DNA of 64,000 nt from Streptococcus parasanguinis (GTDB lineage: Bacteria > Bacillota > Bacilli > Lactobacillales > Streptococcaceae), in assembly GCF_032163505.1 (NCBI RefSeq), contig NZ_CP134147.1:1268501-1332500 (forward strand), in the 5' to 3' direction. The first letter of the stretch is position 1. Each line of letters starts with the position of its first letter. This document shows positions 52,542-62,628 of the stretch, piece by piece. The position numbers and the translations under genes were made by a program. The notes beneath the pieces were generated by a model that searched no databases, was not told the origin of the DNA, and worked only from the letters and a program-made list of their open reading frames with translations.

Positions 52542-52946
52542 TTATTTCATATATATCATCCCTGTACAGGCTTGCTCTGAAAGTTCAACAAAGCCTAGTG
52601 ACTGGTAAAAGGCTAGATTCTTCTCGCTACGTTCTGTGACGAGGAGCCGTTGATAGACATTTGGGAAGGTCGCTAAAGCCTCTGTTAAGAGTTTCCTTCC
52701 AATGCCTTGGCGCTGGTGATCTGGTCGTACCAAAAGGTCCTGTACCAAAAGGACAGAGTGGCCATCTCCTACCAAGCGAATGTAGGCGACGAGCTCTTTC
52801 TCATCATAGACGGCCAACTGCCAGAGACTGGCTTTGACGGCTTCTTCTAACATAGCTGGGTTCTTGGTATAATTGGTCCATCCAACCGAGCTGTAGAGTG
52901 CGAGTAGGTCTTCCATCGCTGGAATTTCTTTTTTATAATGTAACAT
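52542..52946 (-). CDS. GNAT-family acetyltransferase
   Basis: 134 residues. The acetyl-CoA motif is VQDLLVRPDHQRQGIGRKLLTEAL (motif A, Q/RxxGxG/A) and the C-terminal FYQSLGFVEL is typical of GNAT enzymes. Substrate unknown. It begins one base after the methyltransferase stop and is the last gene of the seven-gene miaA operon; repeat A5 follows two bases after the stop. Confidence 0.88.
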   Translation of the reverse strand: MLHYKKEIPAMEDLLALYSSVGWTNYTKNPAMLEEAVKASLWQLAVYDEKELVAYIRLVGDGHSVLLVQDLLVRPDHQRQGIGRKLLTEALATFPNVYQRLLVTERSEKNLAFYQSLGFVELSEQACTGMIYMK

Positions 52947-52947
52947 C

Positions 52948-53658
52948 TTAACTCCTTTTTAAGGTATAGTGCTGGAAGAAGGCGATATCTCGGTAAGGGG
53001 ACTCTTGACAAACGGCCAGCTCCATCTCAAGCATAGACTCTCGCCAGCCTTCTTGGCCTTTGAAGCGGTTGTCCTGCAAGGCATAAAAGACTCGAATTCC
53101 TTGGTAATCCTTGACTTCAAGGGCTAAGTCTTCTACTGCTGCACCGAGATCATAGGCCTGAGCCAAGCCCATGGAGTGAGTTTCCAAGTCCTGACCTGCT
53201 AAGAGATCAAGCGCCTTTTGAGTATCATTTTCAAAGACGACTGTCTGCAGAACGCGGCCAACCTCATTATGCTTGACGATAGAGAGCAGGCCTCCTGGTT
53301 TCAAGAGACGAGTGAATGCCTTTAGAATCACCTTGCGATCCTCTACATACTCCAAGACATTGTGGCAGAGAATGACATCAAAGCTAGCATCTTCAAGACT
53401 TGCTAACTGGTCCAGACTTCCGACGAGTTGCTGGTAAGGATGGTCCTGGGCCCGCAAAGCCACCATTTCCTCATTAGGTTCCACAGCAAGGACCTCATTG
53501 TTTTGTGCCAGGTGGTTGGCTACAAAGCCAAAACCACTCCCGAAATCAAGCACCCGTTTTCCCTTGATGTCCTGTAATTGGGCAAAAAGGATATCATAAT
53601 AGATCTGTCCCCAGGGTTGCCGGAGGTTCTCTAAATAGGCTTGAATATTTGCGGCCAT
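52948..53658 (-). CDS. class I SAM-dependent methyltransferase
   Basis: 236 residues with SAM motif I VLDFGSGFGFVANHL (near 36-50), acidic EVEPNEEM-like loop (LAVEPNEEM) and post-I motif DVILCHNVLEYV. Substrate unknown. It starts 10 bases after the SDR gene. These last two genes (methyltransferase, GNAT) extend the conserved miaA-hflX-rnz-SDR group. Confidence 0.88.
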   Translation of the reverse strand: MAANIQAYLENLRQPWGQIYYDILFAQLQDIKGKRVLDFGSGFGFVANHLAQNNEVLAVEPNEEMVALRAQDHPYQQLVGSLDQLASLEDASFDVILCHNVLEYVEDRKVILKAFTRLLKPGGLLSIVKHNEVGRVLQTVVFENDTQKALDLLAGQDLETHSMGLAQAYDLGAAVEDLALEVKDYQGIRVFYALQDNRFKGQEGWRESMLEMELAVCQESPYRDIAFFQHYTLKRS

Positions 53659-53668
53659 CGATCTCCTC

Positions 53669-54424
53669 CTATTTGAAATTGAACATCTTGCTCGCTAGCT
53701 TGTCCGAGATTCGTGGGAAAAGGGTATAGAGCTTGTGGGTCAGGTTCAAAAGCCAAGGAAGATTGAGCTCACGTTTTGGTTTTCCAAAGTTCTTCACAAT
53801 CTTCTTGGCTACAAAGTCCGGTTCCAAAATGTAGCGATCCACAGCTTTCACATAGCTTCCGTCTGGGTCTGCCTGATCAAAGAAAGTGGTCCGAATGGGG
53901 CCTGGATTGACCGTCGTCACATGGACACCAAAGGGCATCAGTTCCAAGCGCAGGGCATTGGAGAAACCAATGGCCGCAAACTTGGTGGCCGAATAAAGGC
54001 TGGATTTGGCAGTTGCGACGAGACCCGCCATGCTGACGATGTTGACGATGTGCCCCTTGCCTGCTTCCTTCATGTGCGCACCCATCAAGCGTGAGAGCTG
54101 CATGAGGGCAAAGGTATTGACTTCAAACATGGCATGAATTTGCTCATTGGTAATCTGGTCAAACTCTTCAAAAATCCCATAGCCTGCGTTGTTGACCAAG
54201 ATATCAATCTGTCCATAGCGCTGATAGAGCTCTTCTACCAAATCTTGGACGGCTGAGGAATCAGTGATATCGATCCCGATGCATTCAGCTTGAGGATGAC
54301 TAGCATAGAGTTGTTCCAGTTTTTCTTGATTTCTACCTAGGAGAATCAGCCGATCTTCAGGGAGGAGCTTGACCATTTCTTGGGCCAAGCCTCCACTTGC
54401 TCCTGTTATGAGAATGGTGCGCAT
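53669..54424 (-). CDS. short-chain dehydrogenase/reductase
   Basis: 251 residues. NAD(P) motif TGASGGLAQE (7-16), NNAGYG (near 81), catalytic Ser and YSATK (near 147-151), NPGPIRT. Substrate unknown; member of the SDR family next to rnz in many streptococci. The ATG at 54422-54424 is one base after the rnz stop with GGAG seven bases upstream; the long frame from 54529 lies inside rnz. Confidence 0.92.
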   Translation of the reverse strand: MRTILITGASGGLAQEMVKLLPEDRLILLGRNQEKLEQLYASHPQAECIGIDITDSSAVQDLVEELYQRYGQIDILVNNAGYGIFEEFDQITNEQIHAMFEVNTFALMQLSRLMGAHMKEAGKGHIVNIVSMAGLVATAKSSLYSATKFAAIGFSNALRLELMPFGVHVTTVNPGPIRTTFFDQADPDGSYVKAVDRYILEPDFVAKKIVKNFGKPKRELNLPWLLNLTHKLYTLFPRISDKLASKMFNFK

Positions 54425-54425
54425 C

Positions 54426-55355
54426 TTAGATCTCCACTTCTTCCAAATCTTTGACGACATAGACATTTTCAAAAATGCTGGACGCATCCTTGCGCAATTG
54501 GCTGATGTCTTTTGATAAGAAGCGAGCACTGATGTGGTTCAAAAGAAGGCGCTTGGCTCCAGCTTCACGCGCCACTTCTGCTGCCTGCATATTGGTCGAG
54601 TGACCGTGTTTCTTAGCAATCTTCTCATCGCCCTTGCCATAGGTAGACTCATGGACGAGGACATCCGCATTGACTCCAAGGCGGACGCTGGCATCAGTCT
54701 TTCTGGTATCTCCAAGGATCGTGATAATCTTACCAGGCCGAGGGGCTGAAATATAATCCGCTGCAATGATCTTAGTCCCATCTTCCAGGGTGACATCTTG
54801 TCCATTTTTGACCTGGCCAAAGAGCGGACCAAATGGAACGCCCACTGCCTTCAGCTTGTCTGCGTCGAGCGTCCCTTCCAAGTCCTTCTGCATGATCCGG
54901 TAACCCACACAGAAAATGGTGTGGTCCAAAGCTTCCGCATAAACCGTGAATTTATCGGTTTCTAAAATCTTACCTAGAGAATGTTCATCGAATTCATGAA
55001 AATGGATGCGGTAAGGTAGCCGAGAGCCTGATACGCGAAGACTAGTCATCACAAAGGATTTGATTCCTACTGGTCCATAGATATCTAGATCCGTCTGCTC
55101 TTCATTGGCCTGAAAGGCCCGACTAGAGAGGAAACCTGGCAAACCAAAAATATGGTCTCCGTGTAGGTGAGTGATAAAGATCTTGCTAACCTTTCGCGGA
55201 CGAATAGTCGTTTCTAAAATTTGATTCTGTGTCGCTTCGCCACAATCAAAGAGCCAGACTTCATTGATCTCGTCCAGCAATTTGAGCGCTAGGCTCGATA
55301 CATTACGGGCTTTTGAGGGTTGCCCAGCTCCCGTTCCTAAAAATTGAATGTCCAT
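54426..55355 (-). CDS. rnz: ribonuclease Z
   Basis: Cuts the 3' trailer of tRNA precursors. 309 residues, metallo-beta-lactamase fold with the zinc motif THLHGDH (62-68), DCGEATQ, and HSTNMQA (C-terminal). It starts three bases after the stop of the preceding gene. With MiaA and HflX in the same operon it gives the operon a tRNA-processing/translation theme. Confidence 0.95.
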   Translation of the reverse strand: MDIQFLGTGAGQPSKARNVSSLALKLLDEINEVWLFDCGEATQNQILETTIRPRKVSKIFITHLHGDHIFGLPGFLSSRAFQANEEQTDLDIYGPVGIKSFVMTSLRVSGSRLPYRIHFHEFDEHSLGKILETDKFTVYAEALDHTIFCVGYRIMQKDLEGTLDADKLKAVGVPFGPLFGQVKNGQDVTLEDGTKIIAADYISAPRPGKIITILGDTRKTDASVRLGVNADVLVHESTYGKGDEKIAKKHGHSTNMQAAEVAREAGAKRLLLNHISARFLSKDISQLRKDASSIFENVYVVKDLEEVEI

Positions 55356-55358
55356 TGT

Positions 55359-55988
55359 CTACTTTCTATCTATATAAATCATGGCCGTCCGGTTCTCTGA
55401 ACGGAAAGAAAGGTCGCCTGGGTAGGCTTGCGCTAGCTCGAGAAGCTCTTCTTGGTTATATCCTGACAGTTTCAAGCGTCCATCTTCCAAGGTCATCAAA
55501 TCAGTCAGGGCTGAGAGGGCTTCTGTTTTAGTGACCACTTCTGGTTCAGCCTCTTGCAAGCAGATCTTATCATCTTTTTCAAAGACCAAACAATGTGGAA
55601 AGATCTCTGCAATTTCGAATAAAATGGCAGGGTTGATATCCTCTGCTGGATCTTCAGCAAAGACACAGGCTAGCTCTTCATTTGCGTAGGCCAAGCCATA
55701 AGATTTACCTGATAAATTGAGGCGGATAAATGGCTTTCGTTCATCAAAGCTTTGCTGAACTGTGAATAAGTCAAATACCCGACTCAAGTCCAAGAAATAA
55801 TCCATGGCCTCCTTGGGGCTCTTCTTTTGATAGAGCTCTGCGAAATAGGCGTTGATCACACTTGGGGGAGGCGTAATCACACGGAGACGCAATTCCTCAG
55901 GGATTGTGCTTAAAAGATTGGTCAGGTAGACCCGATCGAGGCTGGTATAGCCTCCATATTTTATTGCTAAATCAACGTAATCCGTCAT
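55359..55988 (-). CDS. conserved protein of unknown function between hflX and rnz
   Basis: 209 residues, soluble, no membrane segment. [22 protein letters not shown] at the start, a middle with GKSYGLAYANEELACVFAED and a C-terminal half rich in acidic residues. A gene of this size lies between hflX and rnz in other streptococci as I recall; I know no function. The ATG at 55986-55988 has GGAAG six bases upstream and overlaps the hflX end by 17 bases; the frame opens earlier at 56081 inside hflX. Confidence 0.8.
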   Translation of the reverse strand: MTDYVDLAIKYGGYTSLDRVYLTNLLSTIPEELRLRVITPPPSVINAYFAELYQKKSPKEAMDYFLDLSRVFDLFTVQQSFDERKPFIRLNLSGKSYGLAYANEELACVFAEDPAEDINPAILFEIAEIFPHCLVFEKDDKICLQEAEPEVVTKTEALSALTDLMTLEDGRLKLSGYNQEELLELAQAYPGDLSFRSENRTAMIYIDRK

Positions 55989-57219
55989 AAAATTCTTCCA
56001 ACTTCCACTTATTTTTCTCTGCGATATAGCCTTGAATGACCTCGACATCCTCTTCAAATTCGCGCTGGTCAATGATCGCAACTGTTTCTAGATCATGTGT
56101 CCGATAAGATTTTGAAAAAGGAACGCGAATGGTAAAGGGAACAAAGAGTTCACTCAGTTTTTCTAGAAGCAAAGCCTGGAGATCCTCACGGGCTGTCTCA
56201 GAGCGCGCTGAAATCAAGCTAAAAGGTGTCTGGGTTGGAGTAAAGTCTGCTACTTTATCTGCTTTGTTGTAAAGAGTCAAACGAGGGATCTCCAACATAT
56301 CCAGGTCCTTCATGATCGAAAGCACCGTCTTTTCATGCTCTTCATGATTGGGATCAGACGCATCGATGACATGGACCAGAAGGTCCACATTCTTACTTTC
56401 TTCCAAGGTTGACTTAAAGCTCGAAACCAACTCTGTTGGTAGATCTTGGATAAAGCCAACCGTATCGGTCAGCGTCACTTGCAGATTGCCTGTTAGGTGG
56501 ATGCTCTTGGTTGTGGCGTCTAAGGTCGCAAAGAGTTCATCGGCTTCATACTGGCTCTTACTGGTCAGCTGATTCATAATGGTCGACTTTCCTGCATTAG
56601 TATAGCCGATCAAACCAATCTTGAAAACAGGTGATTCCAAACGTTTTTCACGAAGGGTTTCCCGGTTCTTTTCAACTGCCTTGAGCTGGCGCTCGATATC
56701 GGTGATTTGATTGCGAACGCTCCGGCGGTTCAACTCCAACTGACTTTCCCCTGGTCCACGAGAACCAATTCCCCCAGCCTGACGGCTGAGCATGATTCCT
56801 TGACCGACAAGGCGTGGCAAGAGGTATTTGAGCTGGGCCAAGTGTACCTGCAACTTGCCTTCATGACTCCTAGCCCGCATGGCAAAGATATCTAAAATCA
56901 ACTGCATCCGGTCAATGACCTTAACCCCAAGGATTTCTTCTAAGTTAACATTTTGACGGGGGGTCAGGCGGTTATTGACCACCACGGTCGTAATCTCATC
57001 TGCTTCGACCATTTGAGCGATTTCTTCTAGTTTTCCTGAGCCGACAAAGGTCTTGGTATCGTATTTCTCCCGCTTTTGTGTGTAGGAGCCCCGGACATCC
57101 CCACCAGCTGTTTTAGCCAGGCTCGCCAACTCCTCCATTGACATATCAAAATTGTTCATGCCTTGAAGTTCCACACCGACCAAAAGGATGCGTTCTTGTT
57201 TTTTTTCTGTTTCAATCAT
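55972..57219 (-). CDS. hflX: ribosome-associated GTPase HflX
   Basis: 415 residues. An N-terminal glycine-rich HflX domain ([22 protein letters not shown]) is followed by the G domain: G1 GYTNAGKST (near 202-210), G3 DTVGFI, G4 NKAD. In characterised species it splits stalled ribosomes. It overlaps the end of miaA by eight bases and the next gene by 17, so it is tightly coupled. Confidence 0.95.
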   Translation of the reverse strand: MIETEKKQERILLVGVELQGMNNFDMSMEELASLAKTAGGDVRGSYTQKREKYDTKTFVGSGKLEEIAQMVEADEITTVVVNNRLTPRQNVNLEEILGVKVIDRMQLILDIFAMRARSHEGKLQVHLAQLKYLLPRLVGQGIMLSRQAGGIGSRGPGESQLELNRRSVRNQITDIERQLKAVEKNRETLREKRLESPVFKIGLIGYTNAGKSTIMNQLTSKSQYEADELFATLDATTKSIHLTGNLQVTLTDTVGFIQDLPTELVSSFKSTLEESKNVDLLVHVIDASDPNHEEHEKTVLSIMKDLDMLEIPRLTLYNKADKVADFTPTQTPFSLISARSETAREDLQALLLEKLSELFVPFTIRVPFSKSYRTHDLETVAIIDQREFEEDVEVIQGYIAEKNKWKLEEFYDGLR

Positions 57220-58099
57220 GCTGTAAAAACTCCTTTACATCTGCAAGAACCTGCTCCTTGAAGTGGGGGGCAGAAATGGCGTAAAATTTTACTTCCATTC
57301 GATTTCGAAACCAAGTCAGCTGGCGTTTGGCAAAACGACGCGTATTGCGCTTGAGGATCTCACTGGCTTCCTCAAGGCTCTGCTCTCCCTTAAAGTAAGG
57401 AAAGAGTTCCTTGTAGCCAATCCCTTTAGCTGCCTGAACCTCCGGATGGTCATCATAGAGCCACCGAGCTTCATCCAGCAAGCCCTCCTCTAGCATGCGA
57501 TCAACCCTGCGATTGATGCGATCATAGATCAAGGATCGATCATCATCTAGACAAATGAGATAGGGTTCATAATCGGTCTCTTCGTTTGCGAGGTCCTGCC
57601 CAAAATGAGCAATTTCAAGAGCCCGCATGGCCCGACGGCGATTGAGCTGAGGAATCACAAGTCCTTGCTCCGCTACCCTTTGGTACAAGTCTTCATCCGA
57701 CAACAAGTCCAATTGGGCGCGATAGGACAGAATCTCTTCATGAGGAACTTCACCACCTAGATGATAACCTTCGAGCAAACTTTGGATGTAAAGGCCTGTC
57801 CCACCTGCAATGATAGGAAGCTTACCTCGGGCTGTGATCTCTTCAATGGCAGTCTTGGCTTCTCTTACAAAATCAAAAGCCGAGTAAGACTCGGTCACCT
57901 CCCGCACATCAATCAAATGATGGGGAGCTGCAGCTTGCTCTTCTGGTGTCGCCTTGGCTGTTCCAATATCCAGCTTGCGATAGACTTGTTGACTATCGCC
58001 ACTAATGATTTCACCATTGAGAGCTTGTGCTAAATCGATCGCAAGAGCTGTCTTTCCAACAGCGGTCGGTCCCACAATCACAATTATCTTGGTTTTCAT
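57212..58099 (-). CDS. miaA: tRNA dimethylallyltransferase
   Basis: Adds the isopentenyl group to A37 of tRNAs that read UNN codons. 295 residues; P-loop GPTAVGKT (10-17), [17 protein letters not shown], and [13 protein letters not shown]. The ATG at 58097-58099 ([10 protein letters not shown]) has AAGGA seven bases upstream. First gene of the seven-gene operon, divergent from the DUF3042 gene. Confidence 0.95.
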   Translation of the reverse strand: MKTKIIVIVGPTAVGKTALAIDLAQALNGEIISGDSQQVYRKLDIGTAKATPEEQAAAPHHLIDVREVTESYSAFDFVREAKTAIEEITARGKLPIIAGGTGLYIQSLLEGYHLGGEVPHEEILSYRAQLDLLSDEDLYQRVAEQGLVIPQLNRRRAMRALEIAHFGQDLANEETDYEPYLICLDDDRSLIYDRINRRVDRMLEEGLLDEARWLYDDHPEVQAAKGIGYKELFPYFKGEQSLEEASEILKRNTRRFAKRQLTWFRNRMEVKFYAISAPHFKEQVLADVKEFLQHD

Positions 58100-58182
58100 C
58101 GTTTTTCCTTGCAAAATTCACGTTTTTTCGTTACCATATATTATAACATAAATATTTAAAGTTCAGAAAAGGAGAAATTCTC

Positions 58183-58353
58183 ATGGCTAAAGGATTTGGT
58201 AAAGGTTTTGTTACTGGTGTTGCTGGTACAGTTGCTGCTGTCGCAGGTGCAGTTTACACATTCAAGAAAAAAGTAATCGAACCAGAAGAACAAAAAGCAG
58301 CTTTCATCGAAGAAAACCGCAAAAAAGCAGCACGTCGCCGTGTCTCACACTAA
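58183..58353 (+). CDS. small DUF3042-family protein
   Basis: 56 residues, MAKGFGKGF then a Gly/Ala/Val-rich hydrophobic stretch (VTGVAGTVAAVAGAVYTF) and a charged tail (EEQKAAFIEENRKKAARRRVSH). It matches the streptococcal/lactobacillar DUF3042 proteins as I know them. GGAG lies eight bases before the ATG; a TATAAC box is upstream. Function unknown. Codon use is that of a highly expressed gene (GGT, GCT, GTT, AAA, GAA dominate). It is too short for many ORF filters and could be missed. Confidence 0.93.
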   Translation: MAKGFGKGFVTGVAGTVAAVAGAVYTFKKKVIEPEEQKAAFIEENRKKAARRRVSH

Positions 58354-58356
58354 TCA

Positions 58357-58391
58357 TTCAAAAAGCTCCGGGCAACCGGGGCTTTTTTTGT
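58357..58391 (+). terminator. Terminator of the DUF3042 gene
   Basis: AAAGCTCCGG/CCGGGGCTTT stem with one mismatch, GCAA loop and T7. Confidence 0.85.
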
Positions 58392-58489
58392 ATCTGTTAG
58401 TTGCTTTTACATTTTAATAAGTCAGTCGAAATATCCAATGAATTAGTCAAGTAATCCCACAATTCTCTATGTCATCATTTACATATTTT

Positions 58490-58622
58490 TCTTTCCGCAG
58501 TGACAAAAGTACCTGAAACAGGAGCTGTTTCAGGTACTCGGAATTATTGAGACCCTAGGCTCAATAATTAGCTATGGAACTTCGTAGAAGTTCGCTAGCG
58601 TCCGCCGTCACCTAAGGAAAGA
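58490..58622 (+). repeat. repeat family B, copy B4
   Basis: Closing stem TCTTTCC/GGAAAGA and GTGAC/GTCAC, where other copies have GTGAG/CTCAC: both strands changed together. Hairpin 1 GTACCTGAAAC/GTTTCAGGTAC, hairpin 2 AATTATTGAG/CTCAATAATT, hairpin 3 GAACTTC/GAAGTTC. It lies between the converging DUF3042 and DUF4298 genes. Confidence 0.85.
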
Positions 58623-58641
58623 TAAAATATAAAGAATGAAT

Positions 58642-58959
58642 TCACCGTTCTTTGATCATCTTCGTTGCGATCTCCAAGAGTTCGACTCCCATCTGAAAAT
58701 GCTCGTCTAATAAATCATAGACGACATCTTCGGACAAGACACCACATGGTAGATCTTCTGGAAAGTCAGCCTGATTGGACAAGTCTAAATCATCAAAATA
58801 GGCCTGACTACTATAATAATCGCGCAGTTGGATATAGCTTTCTTGATGCTCTCTTAGCTGATCCACTGCTTTTTTGGTTTCTTCCAAAGTTTTGGCATAG
58901 TCATTCAAATAACCTTCCATTCTTTGGATCCGTTCGATGTTTTCCTGTGCAATTGCCAT
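58642..58959 (-). CDS. DUF4298-family protein
   Basis: 105 residues, mostly helical and acidic (MEGYLNDYAKTLEETKKAVDQLREHQESYIQLRDYY..., SEDVVYDLLDEH). It resembles the DUF4298 proteins found next to rexAB in streptococci; the family name is from memory. It starts three bases after rexA and belongs to the rexB-rexA operon. Function unknown. Confidence 0.85.
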   Translation of the reverse strand: MAIAQENIERIQRMEGYLNDYAKTLEETKKAVDQLREHQESYIQLRDYYSSQAYFDDLDLSNQADFPEDLPCGVLSEDVVYDLLDEHFQMGVELLEIATKMIKER

Positions 58960-58962
58960 GAT

Positions 58963-61900
58963 TTACTCCACTTTCACCACTTCTAGATGGGGGCCACCTA
59001 GAAGCACCAGGTATTTTTCTACTTGCTCTTTGCCATAAGAACGACGAAGAGCTTCTGCATAGAGATCGAGCTGATCCCGGTAACGTACGACCAATTGGCT
59101 AGGAACCTTGTAGTGATCTGTCTTGTAGTCAAAGAGCAGGATCCGATCTTCTAGCACCAAGTAACCATCCAAGATCCCCCGCACGACGAAGTCCTCTCCA
59201 CTGGCTGGATCTTTCTTCAGCATGGCAAAGGGAGCTTCGCGACGGACTCGTGGGGCTTCTTTTTGAAGCAAGGCCCCCAAAGGTGTCTCATAGAAAGCAA
59301 GGATGGCCTCTAGCTTGATGCGGGCTTTGACCGCTGGCTCTGCTTGAACTTGCTCCAAGGCTTGACGCAGTGTATCCAACGTGATTTCTTCTTCAAGCGG
59401 CATGCGCTGCATGAGTTCATGGACAGCACTACCGACTTGGGCTCCTGTCACGGCTTTTTCTTGACCAAAAGTTGGAAGCTCAAAGTCAGGCGTCACAGTC
59501 TTTGCATCCATAATCTGGACGCCATTGGCATCCATGACTGGCTCGTAGAATTTCTTGATCTGACTAGGGGTACGGACACTTGGCAAATGAATGGCCGGAG
59601 CATAGAGCTGATTGATCCGATCAACATTTTCCAAGATATCCAAGGCCCGACGAATATCCTCGGACTGACGGACATCCTTGAGCTGATCCAGGCGGGAATC
59701 CTTCTCCTTCTCTAGCGGTTCCAGCTGGTCTGGTGTCAGGTCTTCGTCTGTCACAAAACGCGTGTCATAGGCCAGAGTATTCTTGGTAAACACATCTTGA
59801 ATGGCAAAGAGCCAGTCCTGATAAGAGGTCCATTCTTTTCGTTTTTCCGGATCCAATTTGCCATTACGACTGGTCCCCCAATCGGTATCGCGCAGTTTGT
59901 CCTCACGGCCTTTTCCAACCAGATAGAGCTTGAGCTCGGCCCGTGTCATAGCGACATAAAGAAGACGCATCTGCTCAGAAATTGTAGCCAATTTTGTTTC
60001 TTCCACGTTCCGTTGGTAGCAAGGCGTTTCGATCTGCAGGCGAATGGATTTTGGAGCAGCTGGATTTTCTGTCTCAACCGGCAGGTTCGCAACATATTTA
60101 AAGCCAATCCCTTTTTGGCGACTGAGGATAATCGGTCCTGATTGATCCTTACGGTTAAAGGTCTTGTCCATATTGAGAAGAAAGACATACTTGAATTCCA
60201 GCCCCTTACTCTTATGGACGGTCATGAGCTGGACGGCATCTTTGGGTGCTGCAAGAGGGACGCTGGCCAAATCGTGTTCATTTTCGATCACCTTGTCGAT
60301 CATGGCAATGAAGCGCGACAAGCCCTTAAAGCTGGCTTTTTCATAATCATTGGCCCGAAGCGTCAAGGCATAGAGGTTGGCCTGGCGCTGGGCCCCATTT
60401 GGAAGGGCCCCGACATAGTCATAGTAATAACGATCCTCATAGATTTTCCACAGCAAATCATAGAGCGAAGAGGTCTTGGCAGTAGCGCGCCAAGTAGATA
60501 AAACCTGGAGGAAGTTCTCGATTTTAGCTGAGAGCTTGGCATCAATCAGATTTGCATGCTTTGCAGTCTTCTCAAGGGCTAACTGGACCTTGTGGTAGAA
60601 GGGCAGTTGCTTTTGCTCTGGAAGGGTCTGCAAGGAAATCCGTGCCAATTCATCTTCATCAAAATCAAACATGGGGGATTTCATGAGAGCAACCAAGGGA
60701 TAATCATGCAAGGGATTGTTAATGGTCCGCAAGGTATCCAACATGACCATCACTTCCAGTGACTCAAGATAATGCGCCTGTCCGCTATCTGCCACAATCG
60801 GGATCTGGTATTGGTCAAAAGCTTCCAGTATCGCATCATTTCGCGTTCGAGTCGCCGTTAAAAGCGTGATCTCTTTAAAGGGCACTTTTTCTACCCGATG
60901 GAGACGTAAAATTTCTTTGATGACTAGGAGAATTTCTCCCTTGGAAATCGTCTCGACTCCAAGGGAAGCTTCCTCGTCTTCGGTCTTTTCTTCCTGGTCT
61001 TGGCTGCCATCATAGAGCAAAAATTCTGCCCGATGTTGTGGCAAGGCCATCCGCTGCTTGTCGCTTCCTGCGACCAGATAGTGGGTTTGATTGTAGTCAA
61101 TCTCGCCCACCTCTTCGTCCATCAAATGGCGAAAGACATCATTGGTCGCATCCAATACCTCCACATGACTACGGAAATTTTCCTTGAGGAGGATCAACCG
61201 CCCTTTCGCCCCTTCTTCTTGGTAGGCTTTAAATTTATCATTAAAAATCTGTGGATCTGCCTGACGGAAGCGGTAAATCGATTGCTTGATATCACCCACC
61301 ATAAAGCGATTGTGGCCATTTGACAGCAAGTCCAACATCCGCTCTTGGGTGTGGTTGGTATCCTGGTACTCATCGACCATGACCTCATGATAGCGCTCTT
61401 GAAAGGCTTGTCTCACCTCTGGGAATTGCTCTAAAATTTGAATTGCAAAATGACTGATATCCCCAAATTCATAAGCTTTTTCTTGGATTTTTCGCTCCAG
61501 ATAAGCGCGAGCAAAGTCTCTAATAAAGTCCCGCAGCAAGGAGAGCATGGGGCCTTCTTCTTGGTGGAAGGTTTGTTGAAATTCCAGCTGATAGAGCTGA
61601 TTTTCCAAGTCTCTGAGGCGGTTGATATGTATGGTTTTATCCTGGTTATAAGCCGTAACTAGCTCTTTCAGCTCTTCCTTACGGGCTCTGTTGGTCAAGG
61701 CTCCCCCATTTGAACCCCGGCTAATCGCGACGACCGCCTTTAGGACAGAGGTCAATTGCTCTTTATTGGTGCGACCTGTCAGGCTTCCAATCTGATCGAG
61801 CACCTCTTCTACAGCTTCCAAATATTTGGCCTTACCAAATGCTTGGCCTTCATTGGACAAATGAAAGGCAAAAAAGCTTTCTGCCTCATAAAGGGCCTGC

Positions 61901-62628
61901 TGGATGCTCTCCATCAGATCGCCTTCCACCTGGTCAAAATCGGTCTCCTCATAGCCTTTTATGAAATGCTCCTCCAGCCATTTCTCCGGATCACTGGTCG
62001 ACTGAAGAAAGTCATAGATCTGGTAGACCTGTTCTTTAAACAAGGTCAAATTTTTGCGCTGCCCCGTGAAATTCTTGACCATCTGCACAAAGGCTTCTTG
62101 GTTTTCCCCCTGGTAATAGCGGTCAAAAACAGCCTGAAAGACTTCATTTTGTAAGAGGCGTTGCTCACTAGCGTTTTGAAAAATGCGAAACTGGGGTGCC
62201 AACCCAAGCAAATAGCCATAGCGCGTTAGGACCTTTTGGGTAAAAGAGTCCATGGTTCCGATATCGCTGGTGGCGACATCTGCGATTTGACGGGCCAGGT
62301 GTTGCTTGAGCTCTGGGTCATCGCTCGCTTGCAGGGCTTTTCCAAGTTCACTTTCCAAACGCTCCTTAAGCTCCCCTGCTGCCTTGACCGTAAAGGTTGA
62401 GATAAAGAGCTCCTTAATCGAAATGCCACGCTGCATCTGATCCAGTATCCGCTGCACCATGACAAAGGTCTTTCCTGATCCAGCAGAGGCCGACACCAGG
62501 ATATTGGTCCCCGAACTATAGATGGCATCGATCTGTTCTGGCGTCCGCTTTTGCTCTTTGGTAGAAGCTGCCTCTTGGACCTGGAGGGCCTTGATTTCTT
62601 CTCTTGTCAAAAATGCTTGTTTGATCAT
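58963..62628 (-). CDS. rexA: ATP-dependent helicase/nuclease subunit A (RexA/AddA)
   Basis: 1221 residues, the motor and one nuclease of the RecBCD-like double-strand-break repair enzyme. UvrD-type helicase: Walker [11 protein letters not shown] (46-55), motif II DEYQDTN, motif [14 protein letters not shown], motif [12 protein letters not shown], motif VI YVAMTRA. C-terminal nuclease motif [10 protein letters not shown]. The ATG at 62626-62628 overlaps the rexB stop by four bases (ATGA) with AGGAGG ten bases upstream; an earlier reading from 62661 lies in rexB. Confidence 0.96.
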   Translation of the reverse strand: MIKQAFLTREEIKALQVQEAASTKEQKRTPEQIDAIYSSGTNILVSASAGSGKTFVMVQRILDQMQRGISIKELFISTFTVKAAGELKERLESELGKALQASDDPELKQHLARQIADVATSDIGTMDSFTQKVLTRYGYLLGLAPQFRIFQNASEQRLLQNEVFQAVFDRYYQGENQEAFVQMVKNFTGQRKNLTLFKEQVYQIYDFLQSTSDPEKWLEEHFIKGYEETDFDQVEGDLMESIQQALYEAESFFAFHLSNEGQAFGKAKYLEAVEEVLDQIGSLTGRTNKEQLTSVLKAVVAISRGSNGGALTNRARKEELKELVTAYNQDKTIHINRLRDLENQLYQLEFQQTFHQEEGPMLSLLRDFIRDFARAYLERKIQEKAYEFGDISHFAIQILEQFPEVRQAFQERYHEVMVDEYQDTNHTQERMLDLLSNGHNRFMVGDIKQSIYRFRQADPQIFNDKFKAYQEEGAKGRLILLKENFRSHVEVLDATNDVFRHLMDEEVGEIDYNQTHYLVAGSDKQRMALPQHRAEFLLYDGSQDQEEKTEDEEASLGVETISKGEILLVIKEILRLHRVEKVPFKEITLLTATRTRNDAILEAFDQYQIPIVADSGQAHYLESLEVMVMLDTLRTINNPLHDYPLVALMKSPMFDFDEDELARISLQTLPEQKQLPFYHKVQLALEKTAKHANLIDAKLSAKIENFLQVLSTWRATAKTSSLYDLLWKIYEDRYYYDYVGALPNGAQRQANLYALTLRANDYEKASFKGLSRFIAMIDKVIENEHDLASVPLAAPKDAVQLMTVHKSKGLEFKYVFLLNMDKTFNRKDQSGPIILSRQKGIGFKYVANLPVETENPAAPKSIRLQIETPCYQRNVEETKLATISEQMRLLYVAMTRAELKLYLVGKGREDKLRDTDWGTSRNGKLDPEKRKEWTSYQDWLFAIQDVFTKNTLAYDTRFVTDEDLTPDQLEPLEKEKDSRLDQLKDVRQSEDIRRALDILENVDRINQLYAPAIHLPSVRTPSQIKKFYEPVMDANGVQIMDAKTVTPDFELPTFGQEKAVTGAQVGSAVHELMQRMPLEEEITLDTLRQALEQVQAEPAVKARIKLEAILAFYETPLGALLQKEAPRVRREAPFAMLKKDPASGEDFVVRGILDGYLVLEDRILLFDYKTDHYKVPSQLVVRYRDQLDLYAEALRRSYGKEQVEKYLVLLGGPHLEVVKVE

